A stretch of DNA of 64,000 nucleotides from Caldilineaceae bacterium (GCA_019637645.1 JAHBVH010000038.1:18563-82562), one strand, 5' to 3'. Shown: positions 32,685 to 42,269, numbered from the stretch's first letter. Notes: a model not told the origin generated them from the letters alone. Program-made: numbers and translations.

Positions 32685-33629
32685 TTACCCTAACCGCGGC
32701 GCGACGGCCATGATCAGGATCAATGCGACAATCGCAAAGAACGCAAACTCGAGAAGAACGCGTCGGTTTAGCTGATCTTGGAGGCCGTGCTGAGCAATTC
32801 CCACAATAATATAAAAGATCAAGAGCAACAGAAGACCGCCCGTCAAGCTGCTGATCGTCCACCAGTAGTTGAGCGCCCAAGTGACCTGCCCAAGAATCAT
32901 CCCGGTCAACACGCCATAGGTGAGCACATTGAGCGGACGGTCGGTGGTGCTGCGGAGCAATTCAATCGCGAGCAGGGTAGCAGTCAGCGCGACGAGCGTA
33001 CCCGAAAGCAAGCTGCGCGTTCGCGTTTGGTAGACGAAAAGAAAGAGTACGAGCGCTGCCCCATACGAGAGTGCATCTAACACAAGGCGGGAACGACGAA
33101 AGCCTGATTGACCACGTTCAATCGTGGTGTAGAGGCTAAAGAGCGCGAGGATCATCAACCCACCACTGGCTAGTAGCATCAGGGCCTGCATGGGCCGGTT
33201 GGGCGCTAAGGGCAGCACATAGACAGCAATAATGGCAATGGCCATGGGTAGCGCGCCAAAAGGCCAAGCCCACCCCCAGCGCGATTCGGTGAGGAAACGG
33301 GGATGGGCGCGGATCACACTTTCGACCCCCGCCGCGGCAAAGATCGCCAACACCAACGCGGCCACCAAGGTTTTGGTTAAGGCAATGCTCACCGGCGAGC
33401 CCAGCGCGCGCAGCGAAATCACAGTGGTGGGCAAACTATAGAGTTGGCTAACACCCAAAGCAAAGACAAAGAGCCACGTGATCACACTGATGCGATCGCG
33501 ATAATCGACCGTCAACGTTGCCGCGCTCCGAATAGCGCTGTAGGTTGGCATGCGCGAGGGGCGGGGCAGCCAAGGGCCGCGTAAAAATTCTTGAACTCTG
33601 TTCATCACTCTATCCATGACTTCATCCAT
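32685..33629 (-). CDS. Polytopic membrane protein of unknown function
   Basis: A 314-residue protein with about nine predicted transmembrane helices after a basic N-terminal region; no family recognised. It contains the segment RDRISVITWLF before the first helix. It starts 6 bp after the ptsI stop and is probably the last gene of the dha/PTS operon, but nothing in its sequence ties it to sugar or polyol uptake. Three in-frame ATGs (33629, 33617, 33608) are possible and none has a strong ribosome binding site, consistent with coupling to ptsI. An accessory or transport role is inference. Confidence 0.7.
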   Translation of the reverse strand: MDEVMDRVMNRVQEFLRGPWLPRPSRMPTYSAIRSAATLTVDYRDRISVITWLFVFALGVSQLYSLPTTVISLRALGSPVSIALTKTLVAALVLAIFAAAGVESVIRAHPRFLTESRWGWAWPFGALPMAIAIIAVYVLPLAPNRPMQALMLLASGGLMILALFSLYTTIERGQSGFRRSRLVLDALSYGAALVLFLFVYQTRTRSLLSGTLVALTATLLAIELLRSTTDRPLNVLTYGVLTGMILGQVTWALNYWWTISSLTGGLLLLLIFYIIVGIAQHGLQDQLNRRVLLEFAFFAIVALILIMAVAPRLG

Positions 33630-33635
33630 TTTGCG

Positions 33636-35366
33636 TTAGTGCGCCAACAGCGCCCGCACAGCGCTGGCATCTTCACAAGTGAGCGCCTGATCGGCGAGGA
33701 TTTGGTTCGCGGCCCCTGTCGAGCGGCGGACGGCTTCCTTGACAAGGGGAATCGCCGGAATTGGAACACTCACCTCTTGGAGTCCTAACCCCAGCAACAG
33801 CGGCAGCACCGCCGGATCTCCCCCAATTTCACCACAGATCGACACGGGAATACCGGCGTGGCGAGCCGCGTGGCAGGTCTGTTGAATCAGACGCAAGACC
33901 GCCGGGTGCAGTGGATCGGCCAGCGCCGCCACACTGCTGTTGGTGCGATCAGCGGCCAGGGTGTATTGGGCCAGATCATTGGTCCCAATGCTAAAAAAGT
34001 CCACAAGTGGGGCCAACTGTTCAGCAACCAAGGCTGCCGATGGCACTTCGATCATCACCCCGAACTTAATCGGCGTTCCACCCCGCGCGCGCAAGGCCGT
34101 CATCCGCTCTGCTTCGGTGGCGTGCACCTCATCCAGCAAAGTGCGGACGGCCCGGACCTCGGCAACCGTGCTGATCATGGGCACCATAAAACGCAGCTCC
34201 ACAGCCGTATCCAGAATCGCGGCCACATGACAGAGGGCGCGATATTGGGTGGTCAGCAACGCTGCTTTGGCTAACAATAACCGAATTCCCCGCAAACCCA
34301 AAAATGGATTCGCCTCTTGGGTGTGAATCAGATAGGGCATCGATTTGTCGCCCCCGATATCCAAAGCGCGCACAGTCAACTGACGGCAAGCCATCTGGCG
34401 AGCAAAGTGAAGATAGGTATCGATCTGTTCGGTCAAAGTCGGCGGGTCGAGCCGATTCTGAAAAAGATATTCAGTGCGCAGGAGGCCAATGCCATCGGCA
34501 CCACTAGAACAGGCGCGCGCTACTTCTTCGGGATTATTAGCATTCGCCAGCACCGGTATCAACTGGCCGTCCTGGGTATAGGCGGGTTCCTGGGCATGGA
34601 CCGTGGCCGCGGCCTGTACCGCGGCTTGTGCTTGTCGCTTGGCTTGATAGCTCTCAACTTCGGTGGGCGTCGGCGCAATCAACAGATAGCCTTCATGACC
34701 ATCAAGGACCGCGGCATGGTCGGCAGGCAGTTGCAAGATCCCCTCGCCCAAGGTACAGACAAGCGGGATGCCCAAACTCCGGGCTAAGATGGCCGAGTGA
34801 GCCGTTGGGGTGCTTTCCGCCAGAGCAATCCCGACGAGTTGGGACAAGGGCAGTTGCGATAGCTCCGAAAAGGTAATGTCATAGGCAACCAGGAGCGTAC
34901 GCTCGGGCAAAGCCAGGGGTTGGCGCTCCTCTGGGATGGGTGGGCCGAGGCGCTTGAAGAGGCGTTGCCCCACATCGACAATATCCACGGCCCGACTGGC
35001 AAAATACTCGTCACTCAAATTGCGAAAGAGCTCAGCAAAATGATGGATGGCGGCATAGGTGGCGGCCAAGGCCGACTGATGTTCTTGCCAAATCGTCTGT
35101 TGAATGGCATGTAGCAGACTCTGATCCTGTAAAATCAAGCGTTGGGCGGTGAAGACTTCCGCCATTACTGGGTTCTCGGTCGCGGCGGCGGTGGCTAGCT
35201 CTTGTTCCACTGCTTGTTGCGCAGCCAGAAAGTGCTGCCATTCCGCCGCCGGGTCAGTAGCGGTAGCCACGGGCAAGGTTAGGTGTAAATGCCAGTTGCG
35301 GTAGATAAAGATATTGCCGATCCCCACACCAGGGGCGGCTGGTAGTCCACGGAAAAGTTTTGGCAT
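33636..35366 (-). CDS. ptsI: PTS enzyme I (PEP-protein phosphotransferase)
   Basis: A 576-residue EI of normal length that takes phosphate from PEP and passes it to HPr. The N-terminal half carries the phospho-His190 in ESTPTAHSAILARSLGIP; the C-terminal PEP-binding half has DIGGDKSMPYL, GTNDLAQYTLAADR and the active Cys in SICGEIGGDP. The ATG 35366 follows AAAGGAAC. Upstream in the operon are HPr, DhaM, GlpK, DhaL and DhaK. There are no sugar EIIB/EIIC genes, so its main job here is probably to energise DhaM for dihydroxyacetone phosphorylation. A full palindromic-repeat copy lies in the gap to HPr. Confidence 0.95.
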   Translation of the reverse strand: MPKLFRGLPAAPGVGIGNIFIYRNWHLHLTLPVATATDPAAEWQHFLAAQQAVEQELATAAATENPVMAEVFTAQRLILQDQSLLHAIQQTIWQEHQSALAATYAAIHHFAELFRNLSDEYFASRAVDIVDVGQRLFKRLGPPIPEERQPLALPERTLLVAYDITFSELSQLPLSQLVGIALAESTPTAHSAILARSLGIPLVCTLGEGILQLPADHAAVLDGHEGYLLIAPTPTEVESYQAKRQAQAAVQAAATVHAQEPAYTQDGQLIPVLANANNPEEVARACSSGADGIGLLRTEYLFQNRLDPPTLTEQIDTYLHFARQMACRQLTVRALDIGGDKSMPYLIHTQEANPFLGLRGIRLLLAKAALLTTQYRALCHVAAILDTAVELRFMVPMISTVAEVRAVRTLLDEVHATEAERMTALRARGGTPIKFGVMIEVPSAALVAEQLAPLVDFFSIGTNDLAQYTLAADRTNSSVAALADPLHPAVLRLIQQTCHAARHAGIPVSICGEIGGDPAVLPLLLGLGLQEVSVPIPAIPLVKEAVRRSTGAANQILADQALTCEDASAVRALLAH

Positions 35367-35409
35367 TCGTTCCTTTATTCAAACCAGAGAGCGACAAATT
35401 CCTGAGGCG

Positions 35410-35482
35410 TTACGCAGTTGGACCAGACCTGACAGGTTTGGACAACCTGTCAGGTCTCTGGTCGTACCAACCAACTGCGTAA
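35410..35482. repeat. Full-length palindromic repeat copy
   Basis: The most complete member of the dispersed family: outer arms TTACGCAGTTGG (from 35410) and CCAACTGCGTAA (35471-35482), inner arms CAGACCTGACAGGTT and AACCTGTCAGGTC around a short loop, giving a nearly continuous 73-bp palindrome. It lies between HPr and ptsI in a minus-strand operon and could form a strong hairpin in the mRNA. It resembles a miniature or REP-like element; no target-site duplication is evident. Confidence 0.9.
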
Positions 35483-35491
35483 GTCCTAGCA

Positions 35492-35773
35492 TCAGATACC
35501 CAATGCACGGAAGAGATTACAGAGAGTCTCCAGCGCTAGCTGTGCATCTGGTCCCTCAGCCTGCAACAATAAGATGTGGCCGTGACGGGCTTGCAACTGC
35601 ATCAATTGAAGAATACTCTTGGCATCAACAAGCGGAGATTCGCGCGATAGATTTTGCGCACGAATAGTCGAGGCAAACTGATTCGCAGCCTGCACCACTT
35701 CTTTGCTGGTACGCAAGTGCAAACCGGTGGGATCGGTGATCGTAACTTGGGCGGAAAGCGATTGGGTTGTCAC
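35492..35773 (-). CDS. HPr-family phosphocarrier protein
   Basis: A 93-residue phosphocarrier linking EI to DhaM. The active-site His19 lies in GLHLRTS; the conserved Arg is present but the family Pro (RPA) is Thr. The second region DAKSILQLMQLQARHG has Ser53 at the position of the regulatory Ser46 of Gram-positive HPr. The start is GTG 35773 with weak GGAAT upstream. It lies 84 bp after DhaM and 125 bp before ptsI. The altered active-site loop, together with the operon, suggests a dedicated HPr for the DHA kinase rather than a general sugar carrier, as inference. Confidence 0.9.
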   Translation of the reverse strand: MTTQSLSAQVTITDPTGLHLRTSKEVVQAANQFASTIRAQNLSRESPLVDAKSILQLMQLQARHGHILLLQAEGPDAQLALETLCNLFRALGI

Positions 35774-35857
35774 AGGAATATTCCGCTTTCATATCCATCC
35801 AGAACTCGTATCTGTCTCCACAGGGTGCTAGCCGTCAACAGACGAGGGTTCAAAAAG

Positions 35858-36289
35858 CTAGGACTCAAGACGGGGTGTGACCTTTGCCAGCGTTCCCGTC
35901 GCTTCGGCAGCACGGTTAACCACCGCCAGTGGCTGCTGAAGGCTGGCCTCTAACGCCGCGACCACGGCCCCTTCGACGAGAGGGGCGTTGCTGATCAAAC
36001 AACCAGCCTGCATCGGCAGGGGTAATAAGTCGATGGCCAGCTCAGCATTTAAGACGGCGCTGCCCAGATCCACCAACAAGAGAACACCCGCGGCTGACCA
36101 ACAGCGTTCAATGGCGGCCAGAATCTGCAAAGCGTCTGTACCCAGCAAGGGCACGTCACTTTGTGGATCGACCACACCGCCAGCAATCTCAATCTGCACC
36201 TGTTGGTCAGCCATTTGGTCGGCCAATTCTTTTACCCCGCGCGCCAGGGTCTGTGAATGAGAGACCAAGACCAAGCTGACCGTCGCCAT
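35858..36289 (-). CDS. dhaM: DhaM, EIIA-type phosphotransfer subunit of dihydroxyacetone kinase
   Basis: A 143-residue mannose-type EIIA domain. Phospho-His11 lies in LVLVSHSQ, followed by the AGG block, GTDALQI and LLVDLGSAVLNAE. It passes phosphate from HPr to the ADP bound on DhaL. In E. coli DhaM is a three-domain protein (EIIA-HPr-EI-like); here it is the single EIIA domain and HPr and EI are separate genes next to it. Its ATG directly abuts the glpK stop (TAAATG), so it is translationally coupled. Confidence 0.93.
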   Translation of the reverse strand: MATVSLVLVSHSQTLARGVKELADQMADQQVQIEIAGGVVDPQSDVPLLGTDALQILAAIERCWSAAGVLLLVDLGSAVLNAELAIDLLPLPMQAGCLISNAPLVEGAVVAALEASLQQPLAVVNRAAEATGTLAKVTPRLES

Positions 36290-37789
36290 TTATTCAACCC
36301 ACCCGAGCGTTCGTTCGACCGCCTTTTTCCACTGATGATACCCGGCGGCCCGTCCTTCTTCGGCGAGCTGGGGCTGCCACTGCCGGTCCACTCGCCAATT
36401 GTGGCGCAATGTTGCCTGATCTGCCCAAAAGCCGACCGCGAGCCCGGCGGCATAGGCAGCCCCCAGGCTGGTTGTCTCAGCAACTTGAGGACGAATGACT
36501 TCCACGCCCAGAATATCGGCCTGGAGCTGCATTAAAAAGTTGTTGGCTGTAGCCCCTCCATCAACCTTGAGCATCTGGAGTGGTACGCCGCTATCGGCAT
36601 TCATGGCGTCCAGCACTTCGCGCGTCTGATAACAGATCGATTCCAGGGCAGCCCGCACAAGATGGGCCCGATTGACATAGCGGGTAAGCCCCACCAGTAC
36701 CCCACGCGCATCACTGCGCCAATGGGGGGCAAAGAGCCCGCTAAAGGCTGGCACCAGATAACAGCCACCACTGTCTGCCACACTTTGCGCAATGGCTTCC
36801 GTTTCCGCGGCGTGGTGAATCAACTGCAAATTGTCTCGTAGCCATTGCACTGTGGCGCCCGCCATGGCAATCGAGCCTTCGAGCGCAAAGACGGGCGCTT
36901 CCTTCGCAAACTGATAACCGACGGTGGTCAGGAGGCCATTCTGGCTGCGCACAATGGTTGGCCCCGTATTGAGCAGCATAAAGCAACCAGTGCCATAGGT
37001 GTTCTTTGCTTCGCCGGGGCTAAAGCAGGTCTGCCCAACCGTCGCGGCCTGTTGATCGCCCAAATTGCCACAGACGGGAATTTCTCCCCGGAAAGGTCCG
37101 CTGTGGGTGGTTTTGCCATAGAAATTGGGATCACTGCTCGGGCGAATGGTGGGCAGCAGCGCCCGGGGCACGTCAAGGATGGCGAGCAATTCGTCATCCC
37201 AGTCGAGCGTTTCCAAGTTCATGAGCATAGTGCGGCTGGCATTGGTGGGGTCTGTCACATGTTGGCCACCGGTCAACTGCCAGATGAGCCAAGTATCAAC
37301 CGTGCCAAAGAGGAGTTCGCCAGCCGCGGCCCGCGCCTGTGCGCCAGGGACATGATCGAGGATCCAACGAATCTTGGGGCCAGCAAAATAAGTTGCAACG
37401 GGTAAGCCTGTTTTGTGATAGATGCGGGACGCGTGACCAGCCGCTTCCAGCTCTTTGCAAAGGCGGTCGGTACGCGTATCTTGCCAGACAATGGCGTTAT
37501 AGATGGGTTTGCCGGTAGCGCGTTCCCAAATCAGCGTTGTTTCCCGTTGATTGGTAATGCCAATCGCCGCAATATCGGCAGCCGTAGCGCCGGTCTTGGC
37601 CAGGGTCGCGCCAATTACTTGGCGGGTTCGTTCCCAGATCTCATCTGGATCGTGCTCAACCCAACCACTTTGGGGAAAGATCTGTGCATGCTCCCGCTGA
37701 TCATAGGCCACAATCGTCCCGGCATGATCAAACAAGATAAAGCGTGTACTGGTGGTTCCGGAGTCAATCGCCCCGATATAGGTTGTCAT
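36290..37789 (-). CDS. glpK: Glycerol kinase
   Basis: Catalyses ATP-dependent glycerol to sn-glycerol 3-phosphate in the cytosol. At 499 residues it has full FGGY-family length: [17 protein letters not shown] at the N-terminus, [15 protein letters not shown], the signature-like segment around [30 protein letters not shown] and the C-terminal [16 protein letters not shown]. It lies between dhaL (145 bp upstream) and dhaM (abutting). In Gram-positive bacteria GlpK can be activated by HPr-mediated phosphorylation; whether that applies here is unknown. No glpF or glpD is nearby. Confidence 0.96.
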   Translation of the reverse strand: MTTYIGAIDSGTTSTRFILFDHAGTIVAYDQREHAQIFPQSGWVEHDPDEIWERTRQVIGATLAKTGATAADIAAIGITNQRETTLIWERATGKPIYNAIVWQDTRTDRLCKELEAAGHASRIYHKTGLPVATYFAGPKIRWILDHVPGAQARAAAGELLFGTVDTWLIWQLTGGQHVTDPTNASRTMLMNLETLDWDDELLAILDVPRALLPTIRPSSDPNFYGKTTHSGPFRGEIPVCGNLGDQQAATVGQTCFSPGEAKNTYGTGCFMLLNTGPTIVRSQNGLLTTVGYQFAKEAPVFALEGSIAMAGATVQWLRDNLQLIHHAAETEAIAQSVADSGGCYLVPAFSGLFAPHWRSDARGVLVGLTRYVNRAHLVRAALESICYQTREVLDAMNADSGVPLQMLKVDGGATANNFLMQLQADILGVEVIRPQVAETTSLGAAYAAGLAVGFWADQATLRHNWRVDRQWQPQLAEEGRAAGYHQWKKAVERTLGWVE

Positions 37790-37934
37790 GGCTAGTGTTC
37801 TTTCCCTATTTGGCGTTTGACTGGCTTATCGAGATGCAGGGGGGACTGGCCGCTAGCACGGGAGGAGCAAGCGGCGGACCGGCACGCAAGGCGCTCCTAT
37901 CACAGTCATGCGCACATAACCATCAAGCAGCCCG

Positions 37935-38591
37935 TCACCGCCCATCCTGTCCCCAGGCTTCTTGGGCGGCAAGAAAGAGATAATAGGCGCTGGTAGCCCC
38001 TGGATCTTGATGACCAATCGAGCGCGACCCTAAATAACTGGCACGGCCTTTGCTGGCTTGCAACATAATGGTATGGGTCATTCCTGCTTCGGCAGCCGTA
38101 CAGGCGGCATGGAGTGCGACTTCGATACTCTCGCCTGCTGCGACGGCTTGTTCCAGGGCAGCGACGGCTGGCGCTAGCGTATCGATCATCGTCTTCTCTT
38201 CCAAACCGGCCTTTCCACGCTGCTGTACACCCTCTAGGCCAGCGCGAAATAGCTGAGCAAGTTGGGTGGGATCGAGAGCCGTCAGATCCCCTTGTAGATC
38301 CTTGGCAGCGCGGAGGAAAAAAGCGCCATACAGCGGGCCTGCAGCTCCCCCCACGCTGCTAATCAAGGTCATTGCCACATTCCGCATCAGTGTACTGACA
38401 TTCGGATACGCAGTGGCCTCTTCAGTCAGCCGTTCACAGACCTTCTCCATACCGCGCGCCATGTTAGCGCCATGATCGGCATCACCAATCGCTGCATCTA
38501 GTTCCGATAAGTAGGCTTCCTTGGCATCAATATACTCTCCGTAACGTTGCAACCATTGGATAAAATGATGGAGTGTAATCTCCTGGTTCAT
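37935..38591 (-). CDS. dhaL: DhaL, ADP-binding subunit of dihydroxyacetone kinase
   Basis: A 218-residue helical-barrel subunit that holds ADP/ATP as a coenzyme and phosphorylates dihydroxyacetone bound on DhaK. The Mg/nucleotide motif LDAAIGDADHGANM near the N-terminus has the three conserved Asp residues, and SSVGGAAGPLYGAFF is the family glycine-rich block. The ATG follows GAGGAAG. It lies 143 bp downstream of dhaK with no obvious terminator between. Confidence 0.95.
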   Translation of the reverse strand: MNQEITLHHFIQWLQRYGEYIDAKEAYLSELDAAIGDADHGANMARGMEKVCERLTEEATAYPNVSTLMRNVAMTLISSVGGAAGPLYGAFFLRAAKDLQGDLTALDPTQLAQLFRAGLEGVQQRGKAGLEEKTMIDTLAPAVAALEQAVAAGESIEVALHAACTAAEAGMTHTIMLQASKGRASYLGSRSIGHQDPGATSAYYLFLAAQEAWGQDGR

Positions 38592-38734
38592 GGCTTCCTC
38601 AATTGGTCAGAACTAAATTTCGGGCAGATGTCCCCGTAGGTGGTATAGAGCACCGTAGGCCCCATAGCCACGCAGCCTGACTAGCACCACGCAGCTATGG
38701 CATTCCCCATCCACCAGCTAGTCCCTTCCTAGGT

Positions 38735-39721
38735 CTACCACCACAGGGCCGGGGTACGCACTGGGGCGTCCCACAAGGCCAGCAGTTCTGGATCAAGCCG
38801 CATCACGGTCAGGATACACCCAGCCATATCTAAGCTGGTGATATAGTTCCCAACGAGCGAACGTTTTACCGTGATGGAATGGCGTTCCAGCAGATGGTGG
38901 AGGTGACGATAGACAATAAACAGTTCATGCTGCGGTGTTCCCCCCAAGCCACTGACCAAGACCAATACTTCCTCTTTGGCTTGTAGGCGTAATTCACGCA
39001 GGATCGGCGCCAACAACAGGTCAACCACTTCGTCGGCCTTGGTCATCAAGATGCGCCGCCGTCCTGGCTCCCCATGAATCCCCACCCCCACTTCGATCTG
39101 ACCATCGGGCAGTTGAAAGGTGGGGCGGCCCATGGAGGGCGAAACACAGCTGGTCAGGGCAACCCCCATACTACGGGTTTGGCAGCTAACGCGGTGAGCC
39201 AGGGCCGTTACGGCGTCAAGCGACATTCCCGCTTCAGCCGCCGCGCCAGCGATCTTTTCGACAAGAATGGTTGCGCCTGTTCCGCGCCGGTTGGCATCTT
39301 GGTCCACCGCAACATCATCATGGATCAGCACCGATTTGACGGGGATACCTGCTTCCGCCGCCATCTCCATAGCCATTTCCATATTGAGAACGCCCCCCAT
39401 GTAGTTTTTTACCACATAGAGAACACCGGCCCCGCTGTGGACAGCGTGCGTTGCCGCCAAATACTGATAGGGTGTCGGGCTGGTAAAGATCGCGCCTGGG
39501 CAGGCGGCATCCAACATGCCGAGACCGACATAGCCAATATTTAAGGGTTCGTGGCCACTACCACTACCGCTGACAATGGCAACCTTGCCAGCAATCGGTG
39601 CATCTTTGCGACAAATATAATTGGGAGCGTAATGCACGCGCAGCAAATGATTATAGGCTAATTCAAACCCTTCTAGGCTTTCAATCGCCGCAGTCGAGGG
39701 ATGATTAATTAACTTATGCAT
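38735..39721 (-). CDS. dhaK: DhaK, substrate-binding subunit of dihydroxyacetone kinase
   Basis: Binds dihydroxyacetone covalently as a hemiaminal and presents it to DhaL for phosphorylation to dihydroxyacetone phosphate. At 328 residues it has IVSGSGSGHEPLNIGYVG and the substrate-binding His216 in GVGIHGEPG. The start is ATG 39721 (MHKLINHP); an in-frame TTG at 39748 would add nine residues. Neither has a strong ribosome binding site. It is the first gene of the operon dhaK-dhaL-glpK-dhaM-HPr-ptsI. No DhaR/DhaS regulator is visible nearby. Confidence 0.95.
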   Translation of the reverse strand: MHKLINHPSTAAIESLEGFELAYNHLLRVHYAPNYICRKDAPIAGKVAIVSGSGSGHEPLNIGYVGLGMLDAACPGAIFTSPTPYQYLAATHAVHSGAGVLYVVKNYMGGVLNMEMAMEMAAEAGIPVKSVLIHDDVAVDQDANRRGTGATILVEKIAGAAAEAGMSLDAVTALAHRVSCQTRSMGVALTSCVSPSMGRPTFQLPDGQIEVGVGIHGEPGRRRILMTKADEVVDLLLAPILRELRLQAKEEVLVLVSGLGGTPQHELFIVYRHLHHLLERHSITVKRSLVGNYITSLDMAGCILTVMRLDPELLALWDAPVRTPALWW

Positions 39722-39813
39722 TGTTATGCGATTATCACTAAGGCTCAAGCATCACCCAGCCATGGTCAATCCACAACAGGCGTGCGTTTGGCACAAAATT
39801 CACACAGAGAGCG

Positions 39814-39856
39814 GGTAGCGTGCCTGAAGAGCTGACAGGTTTTCAGGCACGCTACC
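39814..39856. terminator. Long hairpin between rdgB and dhaK
   Basis: GGTAGCGTGCCTGA (39814-39827) pairs with TCAGGCACGCTACC (39843-39856), a perfect 14-bp stem whose loop includes GCTGACAGGTTT, part of the dispersed palindrome core. It lies in the 328-bp gap between rdgB and dhaK, both on the minus strand. The rest of that gap shows A/T-rich sequence near 39860-39910 that may hold the dha promoter, but no clear -35/-10 pair was found. Confidence 0.6.
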
Positions 39857-39991
39857 AACTACATAACTACTACCATTGTAACGATATTTAGCAATTTAAT
39901 CAATCCGACAAAAGCACGCGGGGTGAATTGAGCACGCCAGAGCTTGTCATCTGGTTGGCTCTGTGGTTCCCACAACCGCCAACGCAAGACG

Positions 39992-40016
39992 CTGTCAGGT
40001 TTTTCAAACCTGACAG
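39992..40016. repeat. Palindromic repeat copy downstream of rdgB
   Basis: CTGTCAGGTTT (39992-40002) and AAACCTGACAG (40006-40016), followed by GTCTGGTCC as in the full copy. It begins 34 bp after the rdgB stop on the minus strand, where a terminator would be expected. Confidence 0.85.
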
Positions 40017-40049
40017 GTCTGGTCCTGGGTCAATCCTACTCAGTTTAGC

Positions 40050-40646
40050 CTACGTTACCCATTGGGCAAGTAGCTGCCGCGCCTTTTGCGCGGCTTTCCC
40101 GCGGTGGCTAAGGGCGTTCTTCTCGGCGGGTGACAGCTCGGCCATGGTCCGTTGTTGGGCCGGCAGGAAGAAGATTGGATCGTAGCCAAAGCCATGTTCC
40201 CCACGTGGGGTGGTGGTAATGATGCCTTCGATCTGATCTTCCACAGTTTGGACGTTCCCGGTGGGCAGGGCAAGGGCCACAACACAGCGAAAGCGTGCGG
40301 TCCACGGCGCAGGCTTGTCCTGTAATTCTTGAAGTACTTGTGCATAGCGTTGTTGATCGGTCAACCCAGGGCCGCCATACCGCGCCGAGTAGACGCCAGG
40401 GCGTCCCGCGAGCGGATCTACTTCTAACCCACTATCATCGGCCCAAGTCATCAGCCCAGTCAGCTGAGCATAAGCGGTCGCTTTGAGAATGGCATTTTCG
40501 GTAAAGGTAACCCCCGTCTCATCCACATCGAGCATGACGCCTTCCTCGCGCAAGGAGGTGACCAACAGCGGCAGATCGGCTAAGAGGGCTTGATATTCAC
40601 GTAATTTACCTTGGTTATGCGTGGCAATTAATAATTTTTGCGACAT
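40050..40646 (-). CDS. rdgB: XTP/dITP pyrophosphatase (RdgB/HAM1)
   Basis: Hydrolyses non-canonical purine NTPs (ITP, dITP, XTP) to monophosphates, keeping deaminated bases out of DNA and RNA. At 198 residues it has normal length: IATHNQGKLREYQALL at the N-terminus, FTENAILKATAYA, the catalytic block WADDSGLEVDPLAGRPGVYS, GFGYDPIFFLP and ALSHRGKAAQKA. The ATG 40646 is preceded by AGGAACA. It is divergent from the PRPP synthetase gene. A second, shorter relative lies at 63683-63991. Confidence 0.95.
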   Translation of the reverse strand: MSQKLLIATHNQGKLREYQALLADLPLLVTSLREEGVMLDVDETGVTFTENAILKATAYAQLTGLMTWADDSGLEVDPLAGRPGVYSARYGGPGLTDQQRYAQVLQELQDKPAPWTARFRCVVALALPTGNVQTVEDQIEGIITTTPRGEHGFGYDPIFFLPAQQRTMAELSPAEKNALSHRGKAAQKARQLLAQWVT

Positions 40647-40684
40647 TGCAAGTTGTTCCTAAAGCTTCTGTAGATGGTTCCTGT

Positions 40685-40713
40685 TTGACCCAGGTATCAT
40701 GCTATCATATAAT
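40685..40713 (+). promoter_or_regulatory. Sigma70-type promoter of the PRPP synthetase gene
   Basis: TTGACC (40685-40690), 17 bp, TATAAT (40708-40713). It leaves a leader of about 60 nt before ATG 40782. Confidence 0.8.
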
Positions 40714-40781
40714 TTCTCCATGCGGGAGTAGTATCCATCCGTTTGCAGTAGGGAATGATAGGTAAGCTAGAAAAGGGTTTT

Positions 40782-41738
40782 ATGGTTGAGTCGTATCATC
40801 CGCTCCGTATTTTTTCCGGTTCAGCCCACCCCGCCTTGGCCGCTGAAGTTGCTACCATGTTGGGGGTCAATTTAGGGCAGTCCACCACACGGCATCTGCC
40901 CGATAGCGAAATTCATGTGATGGTGGAAGAAGTTGTACGCGATCAGGATATTTTCTTGATCCAGCCTTGTTCAGCACCTGTCAACGACAACCTCATGGAA
41001 ATGCTGCTCTATCTGGATGCGTTCCGGCGGGCGAGCGCCCATTCGGTTAGTGTGGTGATTCCCTATTTTCCCTATGCACGACAAGAACGCATGGCGCGGG
41101 GCCGGGAAGCGATCAGTGCGCGCGTGGTCGCCAATATGTTGGAGTGCCAAGGGGCCACGCGCGTCGTCTTTGTCGATATTCATGCCCGTGCCATTCAAGG
41201 ATTCTTCAACATCCCCGTAGATCCCCTCAGTGCGCTACCGTTGTTGGCCGACTATTTTAAAAAGCCCGAATATGAAAATGCCGCGATTGTCAGCCCAGAT
41301 GTCGGGCGCGCCAGCATGGCCGGTAAGTATGCCGAATATCTCAATTTACCCTTGGTGGTCATGCACAAACGGCGCACCGACTTCAGCGCAACCGAGACCA
41401 CCCATATTGTTGGTGATATTCAAGGGCGTCGCCCGATTATTATCGATGATATTATGGCTGGCGGCAGTGTTCTCAAACAGGTTGACGCGTTGTATGCCAA
41501 TGGTGCGGAAGGGAAAGCCTGTTTTGCCATCACCCACCCAGTGCTCTTGCCGACCGCGCTAGAGCGCCTCCAGGCGGATGAGCGGATCGAGAAGCTGGTT
41601 GTCACCAATACCATTCCAATTCCGCCCGGGAAACAGCATGACAAGATTGAAGTAATTTCGGTTGCACCCCTCCTGGCGGATATTATTTTCCGGGTGTACA
41701 AGGGGCGGAGTATTTCCGAACGGTTGGTCCTGGCGTAA
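40782..41738 (+). CDS. prs: Ribose-phosphate pyrophosphokinase (PRPP synthetase)
   Basis: Makes PRPP from ribose 5-phosphate and ATP for nucleotide, His and Trp synthesis. A 318-residue protein with PRPP synthetase blocks: [64 protein letters not shown], the flexible-loop region [11 protein letters not shown] and KRRTDF. The PRPP-binding loop reads [13 protein letters not shown], one residue shorter than the usual DDxIDTxGT and lacking the second Asp and the Thr. I use ATG 40782 with AAAAGGG upstream; ATG 40755 is also in frame but has its purine-rich box too close. Confidence 0.9.
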   Translation: MVESYHPLRIFSGSAHPALAAEVATMLGVNLGQSTTRHLPDSEIHVMVEEVVRDQDIFLIQPCSAPVNDNLMEMLLYLDAFRRASAHSVSVVIPYFPYARQERMARGREAISARVVANMLECQGATRVVFVDIHARAIQGFFNIPVDPLSALPLLADYFKKPEYENAAIVSPDVGRASMAGKYAEYLNLPLVVMHKRRTDFSATETTHIVGDIQGRRPIIIDDIMAGGSVLKQVDALYANGAEGKACFAITHPVLLPTALERLQADERIEKLVVTNTIPIPPGKQHDKIEVISVAPLLADIIFRVYKGRSISERLVLA

Positions 41739-41804
41739 ATTGTGGGGACACTGCCAGCGCTTGTCCCAAGTGCGTAAGTCCTATTTGTCATAGAGGAGGC
41801 AACT

Positions 41805-42269
41805 TTGTTTGGCCGAGTACAACGACCGGAAGCAGACGCAATCGAGGTAGTGATTGGTCCACGCGCCACCTTTAATGGTTATCTGCGCTGTGATACAAGT
41901 ATTCGCATTGATGGTGCGGTGGAGGGTGGCCATGTCGAAACCCCAGCCAACGTCATCTTGACCGAAAGTGCGCGCGTCCAATGTGATATCACGGCAAAAA
42001 CAGTGAGCATCCGTGGCCTCTATAAAGGCGTATTGCGCGCTGATCGAGTTGAATTGCTCGAAGGCAGCCAGATCTATGGCGCGCTCTATGTCAATAGCTT
42101 TTATATGGATGATGGCGTTCTGCTACGGGCCGAACTCAACATTCAAGGTGCGACAGGCAGCGAAAAAGCGTTTGCCCCACCGCGCCCGGATCGACAGGCT
42201 GCCATTCCGCTCATCCGGCCACGCGCCGCGCCGCAACCCGAAGCCGATTCCCCCAAGCCACCTGCTTAA
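41805..42269 (+). CDS. Bactofilin (polymer-forming cytoskeletal protein)
   Basis: A 154-residue bactofilin: a right-handed beta-helix core (about 15-120) built from short repeats such as [21 protein letters not shown] and [14 protein letters not shown], with a Pro-rich disordered C-terminus. Bactofilins self-assemble into nucleotide-free filaments at membranes and organise wall or envelope enzymes. The start is TTG 41805, chosen because AGGAGG lies 6 nt upstream and no ATG is available nearby. It lies 66 bp after prs. Confidence 0.9.
   Translation: MFGRVQRPEADAIEVVIGPRATFNGYLRCDTSIRIDGAVEGGHVETPANVILTESARVQCDITAKTVSIRGLYKGVLRADRVELLEGSQIYGALYVNSFYMDDGVLLRAELNIQGATGSEKAFAPPRPDRQAAIPLIRPRAAPQPEADSPKPPA

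Noticed and set aside
35410..35482. Insertion sequence
   Set aside because: The element is only about 73 bp, has no coding capacity and no visible target duplication; it is better described as a palindromic repeat.
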